64,000 nt of DNA from Paragorgia papillata (lineage: Eukaryota; Cnidaria; Anthozoa; Scleralcyonacea; Coralliidae), in NCBI GenBank assembly GCA_035771165.1, contig JAWNZC010000177.1:668501-732500 (forward strand), written 5' to 3'. A program made the translations under genes and the position numbers. The notes beneath the pieces were generated by a model. That model saw only the letters and a program-made list of their open reading frames with translations, had not been told where the DNA came from and searched no databases. Every line of letters begins with the position of its first letter. The first letter of the stretch is position 1. Positions 14,715 to 34,225 of the stretch are shown here, in pieces.

Positions 14715-15335
14715 AGTTCAGGTTACTGTACTGTGCAGCTGTGCTGTACCGTAAGTGTACTGTACTGTGCTGTACCGTAAGTGTACTGTAGTACTGTACT
14801 GGTGCTGTACCGTAAGTGTACTGTAGTACTCTACTGTGCCGTAAGTGTACTGTAGTACTGTACTGTGCCGTACCGTAAGTGTACTGTGGTACTGTACTCT
14901 ACTGTGCCGTAAGTGTACTGTGGTACTGTACTGTGCTGTACCGTAAGTGTACTGTGGTACTGTACTACACTGTTAAGTACACTGTACTCTACTGTGCTGC
15001 ACCGTAAGTGTACTGTAGTACTGTACTACACTGTTAAGTACACTGTACTCTGCTGTAGCGTAAGTGTACTGTAGTACTGTACTACACTGTTAAGTACACT
15101 GTACTCTGCTGTAGCGTAAGTGTACTGTAGTACTGTACTACACTGTTAAGTACACTGTACTCTGCTGTAGCGTAAGTGTACTGTACTGCACTGTTAAGTA
15201 CACCGTACTCTACTGTGCTGTACCGTAAGTGTACTGTAGTAGTATACTGCACTGTTAAGTACACTGTATACTCTACTGTGCTGTAGCGTCATCATCCTAT
15301 GCTGTACTGTACAGTACTGTAGTGTACGGTACCAT
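14715..15335. repeat. minisatellite of GTACTGTAGTACTGTAC-type units, period 56 in its core
   Basis: The region is built from GTACTGTAGTACTGTAC, GTTAAGTACACTGTAC and GCTGTACCGTAAGTGTAC blocks. In the most regular part GTAGCG recurs at 15055, 15111 and 15167, a 56-base period. Many blocks are palindromic (GTAC cores). Confidence 0.9.
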
Positions 15336-15368
15336 ACCGTAATAATTATTCAGAATAAGTGGTGTAGA

Positions 15369-15460
15369 ATAAGTAATAGATAAATCCCGAGAACGAGGGA
15401 TGTATGCTTTATATCGCATACATCCCGACGTTCGAGGGATTTATCTGACTTAATTTATTA
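15369..15460. repeat. hairpin around ATAAATCCC...GGGATTTAT
   Basis: AGATAAATCCCGAGAACG and CGTTCGAGGGATTTATCT form the arms, with GGGATGTATGC and GCATACATCCC as the inner stem. A foldback repeat of about 90 bases with no coding content. Confidence 0.7.
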
Positions 15461-15754
15461 TTGAGGTGGTTTTCCAACAAAGTTTTGTCTTTTTTTTCCA
15501 CCTTGGACAAAGATTTTCCTTGGGTTTTTTTTCTTCATTTCGTTTCTAATTCTTATTCAAGGTCTTTATGCGATATAAAGCCCTCGAAAGAACAAAGAAA
15601 ACCGACTCAATAATAAACTAATGACCCTTCAATACGAATGACTGGCAAGTTCCGGAACACATTCACTTCACAACAAATTACTTATAGGAACCTTCTCAAG
15701 GGAATGCATGGGACATATATTCCCAGCTCATTGCCCCTACAACATGGCATATTT

Positions 15755-15760
15755 TTTATT
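15755..15760 (-). terminator. polyadenylation signal AATAAA of DSN1
   Basis: On the minus strand AATAAA lies about 55 bases after the DSN1 stop codon at 15814, a normal place for the cleavage signal. Found by eye only. Confidence 0.5.
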
Positions 15761-15813
15761 TTTGTATCAAGAATAAATATCACGTACTAGTTATCACAAG
15801 TATGGTCTATTAA

Positions 15814-18800
15814 TTAGCTCAAAGGGTTTTTATGGTTCCCCACTATGCCTTGAATCAATTGACGTGGAGTTCCACAAACACCTTCAGATGATGCTGAACC
15901 TAAACAAAATAAATAAGTTACTATTATAATATTAGTTTTGGATTCTCAGCTTGCATTTACCGTCGATTGCATCTAAGGATGGGCACCGTTGATAAAAACA
16001 TTAAGCTACCTCACACAATGCGGTTTTTCTTGCAACTTGCAACAAATAGCCTTAATGTTGGCACAGGTGGCATGCGCTGTTAGGGCGCTGCCTCTCACTG
16101 CTGTAGTTAAGCCCAGTTGGACGGGGTTAGTACTTGGATGGGTGACTGTCTGGGAATAACCCCGTTCTCGAACTTGAATTTCATGCGAGTAGAGTTTAGT
16201 TGGTCTCTCCGGTGTTTCGAGGGTTTTTCGCAGGGTTCTGCGGTTTTCCTCCCTCCGTAAAATCAATACTTAGGTAGCTTATTTTAATCATGCGCCTCTG
16301 GCTCGGATGATTGGGCGACCACATCCTGTGTTTAACGACGTTAAATAAATCATTACTCATTGCAAAAAAAATCGCACTGTGTAACACCCCGTAGCAACTT
16401 GCGATTTTATTATTTTTGCCGTGTTGCAAGTTGCAAGAAAAGTTGGATGGGTTCTACTTTTTGCTGCAACTTGCAAGTTTTTTTTCCCATGGGTAAATTT
16501 GTTGCAAGTTGCAAGAAAAATCGCATCGTGTAACCGCACCTTTACCCACGCCAGCGTCAGACTAGTTCCTAGTCCTCTTTTCTCTCCGCTCGACGTTAAA
16601 AAAAGAGACCTGGGACCCAGGCTGCGTCCAACTTCAACGTTCCCAGGAGCATTTGACAGGTTTCTTTTAACTCAACCAATCACCGTGAGACTCACCATGA
16701 GATTGGTTAAACGTGATTGGTTGAGCTAAATAGAAACCTGTGGAGGTAATGTTTTTTTTATCAACGGTGTCCATCCTTAGATGCAATCGACGGTATTAAA
16801 TTTTGTGATTTTCCCACATTATCATTACCTAATGATTTGGTACTCTCTTCAATGTAGTTTTCAGTCACGTCACTAAAATTCTTTAGTGTTGATGCAGTCT
16901 TACACACTTTATCAATCTAGTAGAATATCAAGAATAGGAATATATATTAAAATTACGTGACGTTAGCGTAAATTAATTAGTTAATTAACTAATTACTTAG
17001 TTATTAATTAGTCTATTAAGTAATTAATCAATTACTTAGTTATTAATTAATTAATTAATCAACTAATTAATCAATTACTTAGTTATTAGTTAATTAGTCA
17101 ATTAACTAATTAATCAATTACTTAGTTATTAATTAATAAATTAATTAGTTAATTAACTAATTAATTAACTAATTAATTCTAATTAATATTATTTTTACCA
17201 TCAGATAAGTCTTTGACTTGAGTGTATTTAATCTTTCCGTGATTTCAATCAATGGTGGTGCACTGCTAAGAAACTCTTTCTGTTCTGATGACAAACATCC
17301 CAACTCAACTCCATTATTGTTTGTCTCTTCCATTTCTCTGCACAAAATAAATGGAACTATAATTCAATTCAAATGTTCTGGGTGCATGGTTACCCCGTAA
17401 CTAAGGACTTTAAAATCTATGACGTCAACCTCAACGATAAACAAAATAATTATTTTTGCAAAATACAGAGAATGAATAATTTTAGACCCAAGAGTAATCT
17501 CAACAGCGTCCTCGTTCTTTATACAACGCCACTTAGAGCATTTTCACGTCTTCAGGACGACGTCAACTCACCAAAAGATGAGAACTGTTGCTTGAGATTG
17601 ACTGCAATACTGGCTGGCACTACAATCATTTTAGCAATACTGGGGCGTAGCTTCAAATATCAAATATAATAGTCAGTTAACCGTGACTTCTTTAAATTGT
17701 AAAACTTATCTTGCTTTTTACTGTAACCGCCGTTGTCGTCGTAGCAGTGGCGCAACTAGGCATCTGGGGGCCCGTGGGATTGATTATTTCGGGGGCCATT
17801 TCCGATTTAGTGACCGCATTTCTGGGGTCTCTGAAATGGCATTTCCTGCACTTTGAGGGCACTTTTGAGCAAAATCTAATCACTCACACTCCGATTCAAA
17901 ATCTGTTAAAGTGGACAGATTATTTGAATACATGTAGATTCATAACTGCATTCATTCCATTCTGCATAGCCTGCGCGCAGACATTTTACCCAATCTCCGC
18001 GGATTGGGTAAAAAGTCAGTGCACACTGCACATGCTAATAAGGGCACTTCTTGCCAACATTTTTTTGGGGGTAAATACCCCTTACCCCCAAAAGGCAAAA
18101 ACCACGTTATGTTGATGTTTTATGTCAGCAGTCTGAAACAACACAACATAACGACATAGTTGGAAGACATGATAATAATATAATGTCATGACATGATAAT
18201 AATGACGTCACAAAATGCTCGGGGCCCCTAATTAATTCCTTTTGCTTGGGGCCCGTGGGGTTTACCCACCCTTCCCACCCAGTAGTTGCGCCACTGCGTC
18301 GTAGCATCTTAAAGTCCTTACTTATACAGAGAAAACCTGTGGGATAAGGGTATCAGAAATGAGTCTAATCTATAGTATAACATGTTCACAATGATATCGT
18401 TCGCGGTCCTGAAGCGAAAACCTTACGTAAACCAAAAACATATTAACTTATAATGTTTCTTCTGTAAATCACTTTATCATGTGGTGAAGTAGGTTTCCTT
18501 AGTAAAGAATATTTATATACGTCTATTCAAGTGCACCTTGGAGCGGATAACGCACTGTTATCTTGATATTTATGAAGAAGGTCTTCCCATTCTTTGTCCT
18601 CACGTAACATTCTATAAAAAAAATGTAGCTACATGATTAACTGGATTAATAAACGCTGGTCATGCTAAATAAAGTATTTTTTTGTCAACTCTGCAACTTG
18701 GGTTTCCACTTGCGACCTCCAAATGAGCAAATCACAATTGGTCGGTATATGATCCACCTACCTGCTTTTCACTTGTTCACTTTTCTCAGCATATTCTTCC

Positions 18801-21800
18801 AGTTGTTTATTTTTGGGATTTGGAAGGATAATTCTAATAATTAATAGTTGTGGAATAAATTATAACGATCTCATATGAATGAACAAGGCAAATGAGAAAG
18901 TAAAGCAAATGAGAAAGTAAAGCAAATGAGAAAGTAAAGTTGGTCGGCTATGTCATACTCTGTTTGTTTGCTTGCTTGGTCGTTGCTTGTTTGGTTTTGA
19001 CTGTTTGTTTGTTTGTTTGTCTGTCTGCTTGTTTGTTTGTTTGTTTGTTTGTTTATTTATTTGCTTGTTTGTTTGTTTATTTATTTGCTTGTTTGTTTGT
19101 TTATTTATTTGCTTGTTTATTTGCTTGTTTGTTTGTTTGCTTGTTTGTTCGTTTGTTTGTTTATTTGTTTGTTCGCTTGTGTCTTTGTTTGTATATTTGT
19201 TTGCTTGCTTGTTTGTTTTTCTTGTTTGTTTGTTTGTTTGTTTGTTTGTTTGTTTGTTCGTTCGTTTCTACCAAAATCGTCTGCATTAACTCCAAGATAA
19301 TTGAACAAAAATCACCTCCCATTTTTCTCTTTTTGAATATTAACTTTCTTAGCCAAATCAGTTGTCTGGAGGGTCTCTCGAAGATAGGCAACAAGTTCCT
19401 CAGCTAACAAATAAACAAAAAAACTCTCAAAATTATTAAAATACAATTAAGTTGAGTCAAATGGTTTTGTTCTTGCTTTTCATAATTGCAGTGGCAGATA
19501 TAAAAGAGTCACTAACCTTCTTTGGCAAAATTAGAAATATTCACATTTTGTCTCTTTTTTAGCCTATCAGACATAAGCTATAAATTGAGAATAATACATT
19601 TAATATGTAATTATTTAATTTGTGTAATTTATGTAATTATTTAATTTGTGTAATTATGTAATTTATGTAATTATGTAATTTATGTAATTATGTAATTTAT
19701 GTAATTATGTAAATTATGTAATTTATGTAATTATGTAATTTACGTAATTATGTAATTTATGTGATTTACGTAATTATGTAATTTATGTGATTTACGTAAT
19801 TATGTAATTTATGTAATTATGAAAATATGTCATTGTTATTATGTAATTATGTACACCAAACAGTTTGTGATATATTTTTTTAAACTTCTGTACGGAGTTG
19901 CAATTTAAGTGTTAAAAACTGAAATATCTGAGCAAAAGTTTGAAATATGAAAAGGGCATACCTGTAATGTTTTTTACTTGAAAAATCTCTCTAAATTAAA
20001 TTTTATCTACAGAATTACTAACAATACCTGTAAGCTCTTATCAAATATAAGTAACAGTCTTTCATCCGAGCTCAACCCAGCTGGAATTTCCTTATAAAGT
20101 TCTACAGATGAAAGAATTTAGAACCCATTACATAAACATGAAATTTATAAAACACCGTACCAAAATCAAAGCTTTTTTGTTTAAATAATTATTAGCAGTA
20201 GCATAACTCCTATAGGCACTGCCCAGCAAGAGCCGGGGGCCTGTGGACAGGGGAACCCTGAGCCAGGATGTTGGATGTCCTTTATGGGGATTCCGTCATT
20301 TTCACATATTTATTGGGAAATCGTCAGTTGTCGTTGAACAACTGGATATAGCTTTCCATCATTTAAATATTGGTACAAAGTTTCAAACAGTTTCATAAAA
20401 AATAGTAACAGGACGTTGCAACAGGTTAATAAACGTACGAAAATGAATTTCAGACTGCTTGATATAAGACAGCTTCACCTGTCGGTATCAATGGATTGAT
20501 AAATATTCTTATAATCCAACAAACGTTTGATATATATAATGACGATGAATTTCGTCTTGTTATACCGATTAATTTTTTAGAAAATTCCTCACAGAAATCA
20601 CCAAAAATGCACTTCTGGGGCATGTGAAATTCGATTTGGGGGCTTCGCGCCTTAGGTCCCCCGGGACCTTTTCAGTTTGGGCCAGGGGCACCCTAGCCCA
20701 AAGTTACACCACTGATTATTAGTGCGGTATAAAGTGTAATCTTGTAGGATGTTCGTGCTAAAGTTGATTTTTGAGTTGACTAGATGTCAAACTATCAGAA
20801 AATGATTTTTCAACCTTTTGATATACAGGGGGGTTGAGGGATCAGAAACATGGCTAATAGGAATGACTCAAAGACCTTTCCTGACCCTGATTCTAGCCCA
20901 AATAGTGTGGCATGAAGTGTCATCAAAACAGCTTTTGTAGGATTTGCATGCTAAAGTTGATTTTTATTTCTTTTTTCAGTTTTTTTGAGTTCATTAGTCT
21001 AGGTGTCAGACTATATCAGAAAATGCAGTTCATATTTTCCAAGCTCTCAACCCCCCTGTATATTGAAAGGTCGAAAATTTGAACCCCATCATTTTCTGAT
21101 AGTTTGACATCTAGAGCACAAAAATCCTACAGGAGCTGTTTTCATGACACACATTATATAATATTGGATTGAGAAATTAAAGTGCCTACTGTATATCATG
21201 GTTGGGGATTTTACATATTTAGGATATTTGTAACCTTCTAAGAAGATTTGTAATATATCTTCCTTTCCTAAACTTTCATCTTCGTGGACGATTTTGCCAT
21301 TAAAGTTGACAGAAGTGATGTCAAAAGAGGAATTTGTCTACACAAAAACCACTCTACAGATTCCTCCTCAAAAAATCCATGAAGATGAAATTTTAGAAAA
21401 GGAAGATATATTACAAATCTTCTCTGTCAGAAGGTTCCAAATATCCTGAATATGTAAAATTCCCAACCATGATATAGGCACTTTAATGGAGAAATCAGGA
21501 CTATAGAGGAGTCATTTCCTTAATAGGGGTGCTGACTCATCAGCTAACACTTACATGTATATTATAAATACCAGTTTTGTATTTTTAAAGTTTATCAGCA
21601 GATGTAGCACTTGATGAATTGTCTGCTGAAATGTATAGTGTATAATATATTTTCATTATTCTTTTAACACTTTGAGGCCTGGACCTCTCCCTGTGCTGAA
21701 TAAAATCGTCTGGTGTTAGCCAGAATAAACCTTAAAGACTCGTCGTCAGGCTTCAAAGTGTTAATCTCTTAGGTTTCCAACAATTCTTTTAATTCCAACA

Positions 21801-24226
21801 TATTTGTTATTAATTTACCATCATGTGTTTTTAAAAGCAATATTTTAAATTCTGTCACCATAACAAAATTATTATTCTATATCAATCACCTCGAATGGCA
21901 GCCATATTTTCTTGATTTTCTGGATCAGTGGACTGTTTATCTTCAGTCTGAGTATTCCCAGTTTCTGTGACACATAGTTCCAGTGGAGAAAGCACCTTCC
22001 TACCTCTTATAAAACTCGAACGCCTTCTTTTTTTAGATTCTGTGTTTTTGCTGTGTTGCGTTTGCTTATTTGAAGATACTCCTGTACTTTCTGTCAGTTT
22101 AACCTCTTTTTCCTTAAATAATTATTAAATAATATATATCGTAAGAGGGAGTTGAAAATTACAGAAATTCTTATGTAACTTTGTTTTCAATTTATTAGAT
22201 AATAAACGTACTGGGACCTCTTTTTGATTTCTGATTCTCTTGCTTCTTCGGCAAAACAGGAAACCACCATCGTCTTCTTCCTAAAAGTACAATAAATTTG
22301 ACTCTTTTTTCAAGCAAAACTTGTGAAACACATGCCATATTCCAATTCAGCATTTCAGGTTTTTGTGAAAGGGTCTGGAGAATGAAATTGATGACCTGGA
22401 GAATCAAGGCCATGCATGGTCCGGAGGAGCATCCTGCTAGGGGTTCCTGGGGCATGCCCCCCAGGAAATTTTGAAATTTTGAAGCTCTCAAATGCCATTT
22501 CCAGTCATTTCAGAGGTAAAAAATGCCATACAACTGAGTCGGATATGCCGATATAATATAGATAAAGTAATGGTAGATCCCAGACTCCAGCACAGTAGAA
22601 TTCAATATGGGAGGAAGAAGAACACGTTTACTTCGAACATTTTCACACAAAACGGGTTTCAAAACACGTGTTGCCGTGTTGGGGAATTTAAAATCATTCA
22701 TGGATTATTTATTTATTCAGGCTGCGATGGCGAAATACGATGGAGACACGGCGAATTTGCTACAACATCCGCTCAACCACTGGCGAAATTCGCTGTTCAC
22801 CAGCCTAAATCTGAAGGAATGCCAATTTTCCATATTCTGGTATTACAGTAAGTTTAACTCTTTACTCCCACTATGTCAGGAGGTCCTCCTTTGACGAGTT
22901 TAATTGAGCAAAATCACTTACATATCTAACCACAGGGAGCCCATCTTAGCAGTGCGTGGGCACCCTGTGGTGGACTCAAAAGACGCGCAGGGGACTGTGG
23001 CAGGGGATTTTTAAAAAAAAACGTGCGTCTTTCGAGTCCACCACTGGGTGCCCACGCACTGCCAAGATGGGCTCCCTGTGTTAACACCAGACAATTTTAC
23101 TCATCAAAGGGAGAACCCTCAGCCATCCTAGGCAGCAATGGGTTAAGATCACAAAGTTTACAGGTCTGTTGTGCAGTTTATTACTGTGTCATGCAAACCA
23201 ACAGAATACCAGACATTTTGATACTTTTTTGCAATATATTAGAACATGACAATACCTCACTTGAAGGAACTTTTCTCTCGATTTTACGGGATCTATTAAA
23301 CCAAAACAATAATTAATATAGACTAGAAAGTAGTATGGTATTTACCCTATGCCATGGCCTGTCTCCACCCACACCTTTCCACCCACAAACATCTGTGATG
23401 CACACTATATGGTACTGTACCTACTTAACAAACACTAATATTGTATTGTACATACACACTTAACCATAAATTATAAGGCCTACATGCACAAGGGAAGGTG
23501 GAGAGGAAAAGGTCAAAAGAATGGTGTGGAGAAAGGGAAAGGTCAGAGAAAAAGGAGGTCAGGTCAAAAGGGGAATGGAGGAAAGGGGTTTGAATGGAGG
23601 AAGGGGGGTTTGAATGGAGGAAGGGGGGTTTGAAGGGAAGAAAGAAGCTGGAAGCAAAGGAGTGGAGGGAAAGAGATTGGAGGTCAACAAGAAAAAGGGG
23701 GCAGAGGTAAGGGGGGTTAGGAGAGCAGAAAAAAGGGAGTCAGGGGGGTGGGGGCAAAAGCCAAATTAAGATAGGTGGAAATTTGAACAACTTGATTTTT
23801 CTTACAAAGGCCTAAGAAATTGTGTACCTTGAAAATGATTTATGATTGGTACATCATTATTGTGTATAACGAAAACGGGATTTGAGAGCAATAAATCAAT
23901 AATGGTTTTATATTAATTTAATTAAATATATCATTAAATCTTTCACTTTTACAGTTTTTAGTGCAAGTAGAGCTCCAGAAATATGCTGTATCTTATTTTC
24001 TATTACACCTCGCTCAAATTTCAAAGCCAAAATATACATTTAAATTCAGCGCGCTTTTCACACTGGCTATAAACATGCAATACCCCTCTTCCTTCAAAAA
24101 ACATACAACTTGAAAGAAATAATCAAAAATTAGATATTACAGATTGATAAAGTAAGACTAAGATACTAGAATGTGAAGTTTTTGATAAAATTTCTGTTAC
24201 CTTTTCACTGACCCAGTTTCCGCCAT
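15814..24226 (-). CDS. DSN1: kinetochore MIS12-complex subunit DSN1, complete, 12 exons
   Basis: DSN1 is one of four MIS12-complex subunits linking centromeric CENP-C to the outer kinetochore. Minus-strand exons are 24226-24201, 23292-23256, 22280-22218, 22112-21890, 20101-20028, 19577-19517, 19403-19316, 18833-18762, 18611-18537, 17337-17199, 16916-16829 and 15899-15814. Phases agree throughout and sum to 343 residues (human is about 356). Residues near 71-77 read RRRSSF, then GRKVLSPLE. This resembles the basic RRxS region of vertebrate DSN1 that Aurora B phosphorylates to control CENP-C binding. Helical segments LYKEIPAGLSSDERLLLIF, MLREDKEWEDLLHKYQ, LKSKTYLMIDKVCKTASTL and the C-terminal TPRQLIQGIV follow the family order. 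Exon 2 is only 37 bases; exon 7 uses a GAG|GTGATT donor because only that choice keeps the frame open. Introns hold many transposon remnants. Confidence 0.88.
16060..16350 (+). repeat. 5S-rRNA-derived SINE-like repeat
   Basis: GGGGTTAGTACTTGGATGGG followed by TGAC and CTGGGAATAA matches the 3' half of 5S rRNA, including its internal promoter region (GTTAGTACTTGGATGGG...CTGGGAATA). The 3' part ends in TTAAATAAATCATTA. This fits a SINE3-type element with a 5S-derived promoter. It is not a functional 5S gene because the 5' half does not match. Confidence 0.65.
16360..16545. repeat. repeat with TTGCAAGTTGCAAGAAAAATCGCA
   Basis: Several inverted copies of TTGCAACTTGCAA surround a CGCATCGTGTAA end. 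The same repeat occurs at 35988-36225. Confidence 0.75.
16965..17185. repeat. TTAATTAACTAATTA low-complexity tract in DSN1 intron 10
   Basis: About 220 bases consist almost only of TTAATTAACTAATTAGTTA permutations with occasional CTTAGTTA. Confidence 0.9.
17745..18296. mobile_element. hAT-like non-autonomous element in DSN1 intron 9
   Basis: Ends CAGTGGCGCAACTA and TAGTTGCGCCACTG are inverted copies. Both sides carry the 8-bp direct repeat CGTCGTAG (17737-17744 and 18297-18304). The 8-bp duplication and CAGTGGCG ends are the hAT hallmark. The open frame inside has no transposase features. Confidence 0.92.
18955..19265. repeat. (GTTT)n microsatellite in DSN1 intron 7
   Basis: About 300 bases of imperfect TTTG repeats with TTTA, CTTG and TTCG variants. 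The overlapping VCLFVCLF-like and TNKQTNKQ-like frames on both strands are products of the repeat. Confidence 0.95.
19590..19850. repeat. GTAATTATGTAATTTAT tandem repeat in DSN1 intron 5
   Basis: Units of about 15-18 bases, GTAATTATGTAATTTAT with a GTGATTTAC variant, repeat across about 250 bases between exons 5 and 6 of DSN1. Confidence 0.9.
20196..20714. mobile_element. hAT-like non-autonomous element in DSN1 intron 4
   Basis: The right end, read inward, is CAGTGGTGTAACTTTGGGC; the left end CAGTAGCATAACTCC is a diverged copy. The 8-bp direct repeat ATTATTAG flanks it (20188-20195 and 20715-20722). GC-rich inner stretches near 20230-20270 and 20630-20700 resemble those in the element at 17745. 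Confidence 0.85.
20725..21165. mobile_element. foldback element, arms with GATGTCAAACTATCAGAAAA
   Basis: AGATGTCAAACTATCAGAAA on the left pairs with TTTCTGATAGTTTGACATCT on the right. The inner arms share TATACAGGGGGGTTGAG. The two halves are diverged inverted copies with a partial third copy between them. Confidence 0.75.
21177..21486. mobile_element. foldback element with ends TTAAAGTGCCTA
   Basis: Ends TTAAAGTGCCTA and TAGGCACTTTAA, with nearly the whole element folding back on itself (arms share AAGATTTGTAATATATCTTC). A close relative sits at 34226-34556. Both are about 310-330 bases. Confidence 0.85.
22933..23085. mobile_element. foldback element, CACAGGGAGCCCATCTT arms, in DSN1 intron 2
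   Basis: CACAGGGAGCCCATCTTAGC and AAGATGGGCTCCCTGTGT form the outer arms, with GTGGTGGACTCAAAAGACG and CGTCTTTCGAGTCCACCAC inside. One arm also occurs at 11-80. It is followed by a fragment of the TAACCCATT repeat. Confidence 0.8.
23485..23760. repeat. purine-rich tract in DSN1 intron 1
   Basis: About 275 bases are mostly A and G on the plus strand, with GGGGGTTTGAATGGAGGAA repeated three times near 23585-23635. No coding signal. Confidence 0.8.
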
Positions 24227-24748
24227 TTTGAATCTGTTCTGTCTTGCATGATCAAAAATTGGATCCTTTGAAATGACTTCGTAAAGTGATCGGGTCCGTA
24301 CGTTTTATCCTGAAAAAATATAAACACAATTTTTGTATTAGTTATTTCACTGTTTTTCTGTAATTACTAGTAGTTTTTGGTATTATTTATAATCCTTAGT
24401 CTATTTCTTAAGTAGTTTACTAGTCTTGATTGTAAATTTTATAATAAAATAAAAACAAATTATATTCCGACGGTATTACGATACTTTCCGAATGTACATC
24501 TCACCCCAGTCTTCCATCACTCGCCACAATAACTTCTGGTTACTTCTGGGGTTCGACTCCAAACTATTTTTCTGTCGTTTTGAATTTGATTGTTCTTAAA
24601 ACTTATCAAATCACAAATAATTCTCCAGCTTTTTCATTTTCATGTATGCATCAATTCTTTTTCTTCCTCTGTCTTAAAGATGGAGGGAAATCGTGGCAGG
24701 AATCCGTGGTTTGGGCTGCGTTCAAAGTGCTTGCGATGAGACCGAAAG

Positions 24749-32868
<8,120 letters not shown>

Positions 32869-32921
32869 ATATAAACATTGAAAAATAAGGTTATCCTTTA
32901 CGGTTTAACTTTTGAATACAT

Positions 32922-32927
32922 AATAAA
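32922..32927 (+). terminator. polyadenylation signal AATAAA of ABL
   Basis: AATAAA lies 54 bases after the ABL stop codon. It supports the last exon ending here rather than splicing on to a farther actin-binding-domain exon. Recognised by eye only. Confidence 0.5.
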
Positions 32928-32980
32928 TATACTGTACGGCGATATATCGCTCCTACTACTTACCTGGTTACAAGGCGGTA

Positions 32981-33405
32981 GGGTTACCCGTGTGTACACA
33001 CGCAAAAACGCACACTCTGTGTCAGACCTGAGGCAGAATGATGTCAGATCTGTTCAGAAAAATGTAGCGACCCCTGATACAGCCTGTTGCAGTATCAGCT
33101 ATGATACACCTATGATATCATATCTGTATCATACCTGCAGCTAGAACGGACTGCTCAGAACAGATTCTGTCAAACTGTATCAGCCTGACACGGTCAGTGC
33201 TGTATCAGTTTGATATAACAGACTGAACAGGTATGTTGTCTGCGGAGCTGTCGCAGTCTGTTAGAAATTCTAACTAAATGTTTATACATCAGCGCTGGTA
33301 CATTCTGTAGCTGTCAGGCTGTATCAAGGGTCGCTACATTTCTCTGAACAGATCTGATATCAGAGCTGATCAGACTGTGCGTTTTTACGTGTGTACCCGG
33401 GACAA
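32981..33405. mobile_element. foldback element with ends GGTTACCCGTGTGTAC
   Basis: GGGTTACCCGTGTGTACACA with CGCAAAAACGCACA at the left corresponds to TGTGCGTTTTTACGTGTGTA then CCCGGG at the right. Inner arms share AATGTAGCGACCCCTGATAC and GTATCAAGGGTCGCTACATT. The interior has repeated CTGTATCAG-like words. Confidence 0.8.
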
Positions 33406-34133
33406 CTTTTTACTAGCTCCAGGCCTCTTGCCTTCTTGTTATTAGTGCTTGGTAGGGTGACCCTACCTGTGAAATTGTGCTTGGAACCTTGACCCGGATG
33501 CTAGAGTAACCATACCTCCTTGTAAACCGGATGAATGCACTGTAATCCGTATAATCATGGAGCTTTCTTTTCTGGCAATAGTTTCCAATTTATCCCTTAC
33601 TTTTAATTGTAAATATATTTCCTAAATTTCCATAAGGGTTAAGAAAATGAACGAGATACTTCATTGTTTATTTAAAGCATGTTCAATATGGTCTTTGTGT
33701 TGCACATAATACAGAAAAATTCCTGTATGTCGAAATATACACTTGAGTAAATGTAGGAAAAACGACACACTGGAGGACAGAATAGCGAGGTTCAAATCAC
33801 ACTTCCACTACTGCTACCATAAATATAATTAAGCATGTTAAATATTGCTTTTACGTTCAGTAATGGTCGCAGGTCTCACACCTAGTACCGTAAAACGCTT
33901 TCTTTTTGCACTAGGATTAAAACCAACTACGACTACAGGACGAAAAAACGAACATTACACCAGCTTAACCACATTTACGGTAGCGGTAGCGGAAGTGGAA
34001 GTGTAATCTGAACCTAGCTATTGTCGATGATACTACTATAGATATTGAAAAGAGTTACTAAAAAAATGAAGTTCATGATCACCTCGATTTGCTTTGATGT
34101 ACCGCGGTTGTTTATTTATAATAATAATTACTC

Positions 34134-34214
34134 CCAACCACGCATAAATCTAGTTAATGCCCCGGGCTAATATATATTAGCCTGGGGCAATTAACTTGAT
34201 TTATGCGTGGTTGG
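34134..34214. repeat. near-perfect 80-base hairpin
   Basis: CCCAACCACGCATAAATCTA and TTGATTTATGCGTGGTTGGG are the outer arms and GTTAATGCCCCGGGCTAATA the inner left arm, meeting at TATATATTAG. The loop is only a few bases. It abuts the next foldback element. Confidence 0.85.
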
Positions 34215-34225
34215 GAAAATAATTA

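Larger units (their letters stand above)
15960..16793. mobile_element. TA-flanked composite element in DSN1 intron 11 carrying a 5S-like SINE
   Basis: The ends CCGTCGATTGCATCTAAGGA and TCCTTAGATGCAATCGACGG are inverted copies about 38 bases long with TA on each side, a Tc1/mariner-like layout. Inside are a 5S-rRNA-like SINE (about 16060-16350), a TTGCAACTTGCAA repeat (16360-16545) and another repeat near 16560-16735. It looks like a nested collection rather than one element. Confidence 0.8.

Noticed and set aside
16060..16165. Possible 5S rRNA gene
   Set aside because: Only the 3' half around the internal promoter matches 5S; the 5' half and terminator do not.
17711..18115. 134-codon hydrophobic frame in a DSN1 intron
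   Set aside because: It lies inside the hAT-like element bounded by CGTCGTAG duplications and has no transposase or other domain features.
18940..19407. Several frames of VCLFVCLF and TNKQTNKQ on both strands
   Set aside because: They translate the GTTT microsatellite between DSN1 exons 7 and 8, and all three frames are open for the same reason.
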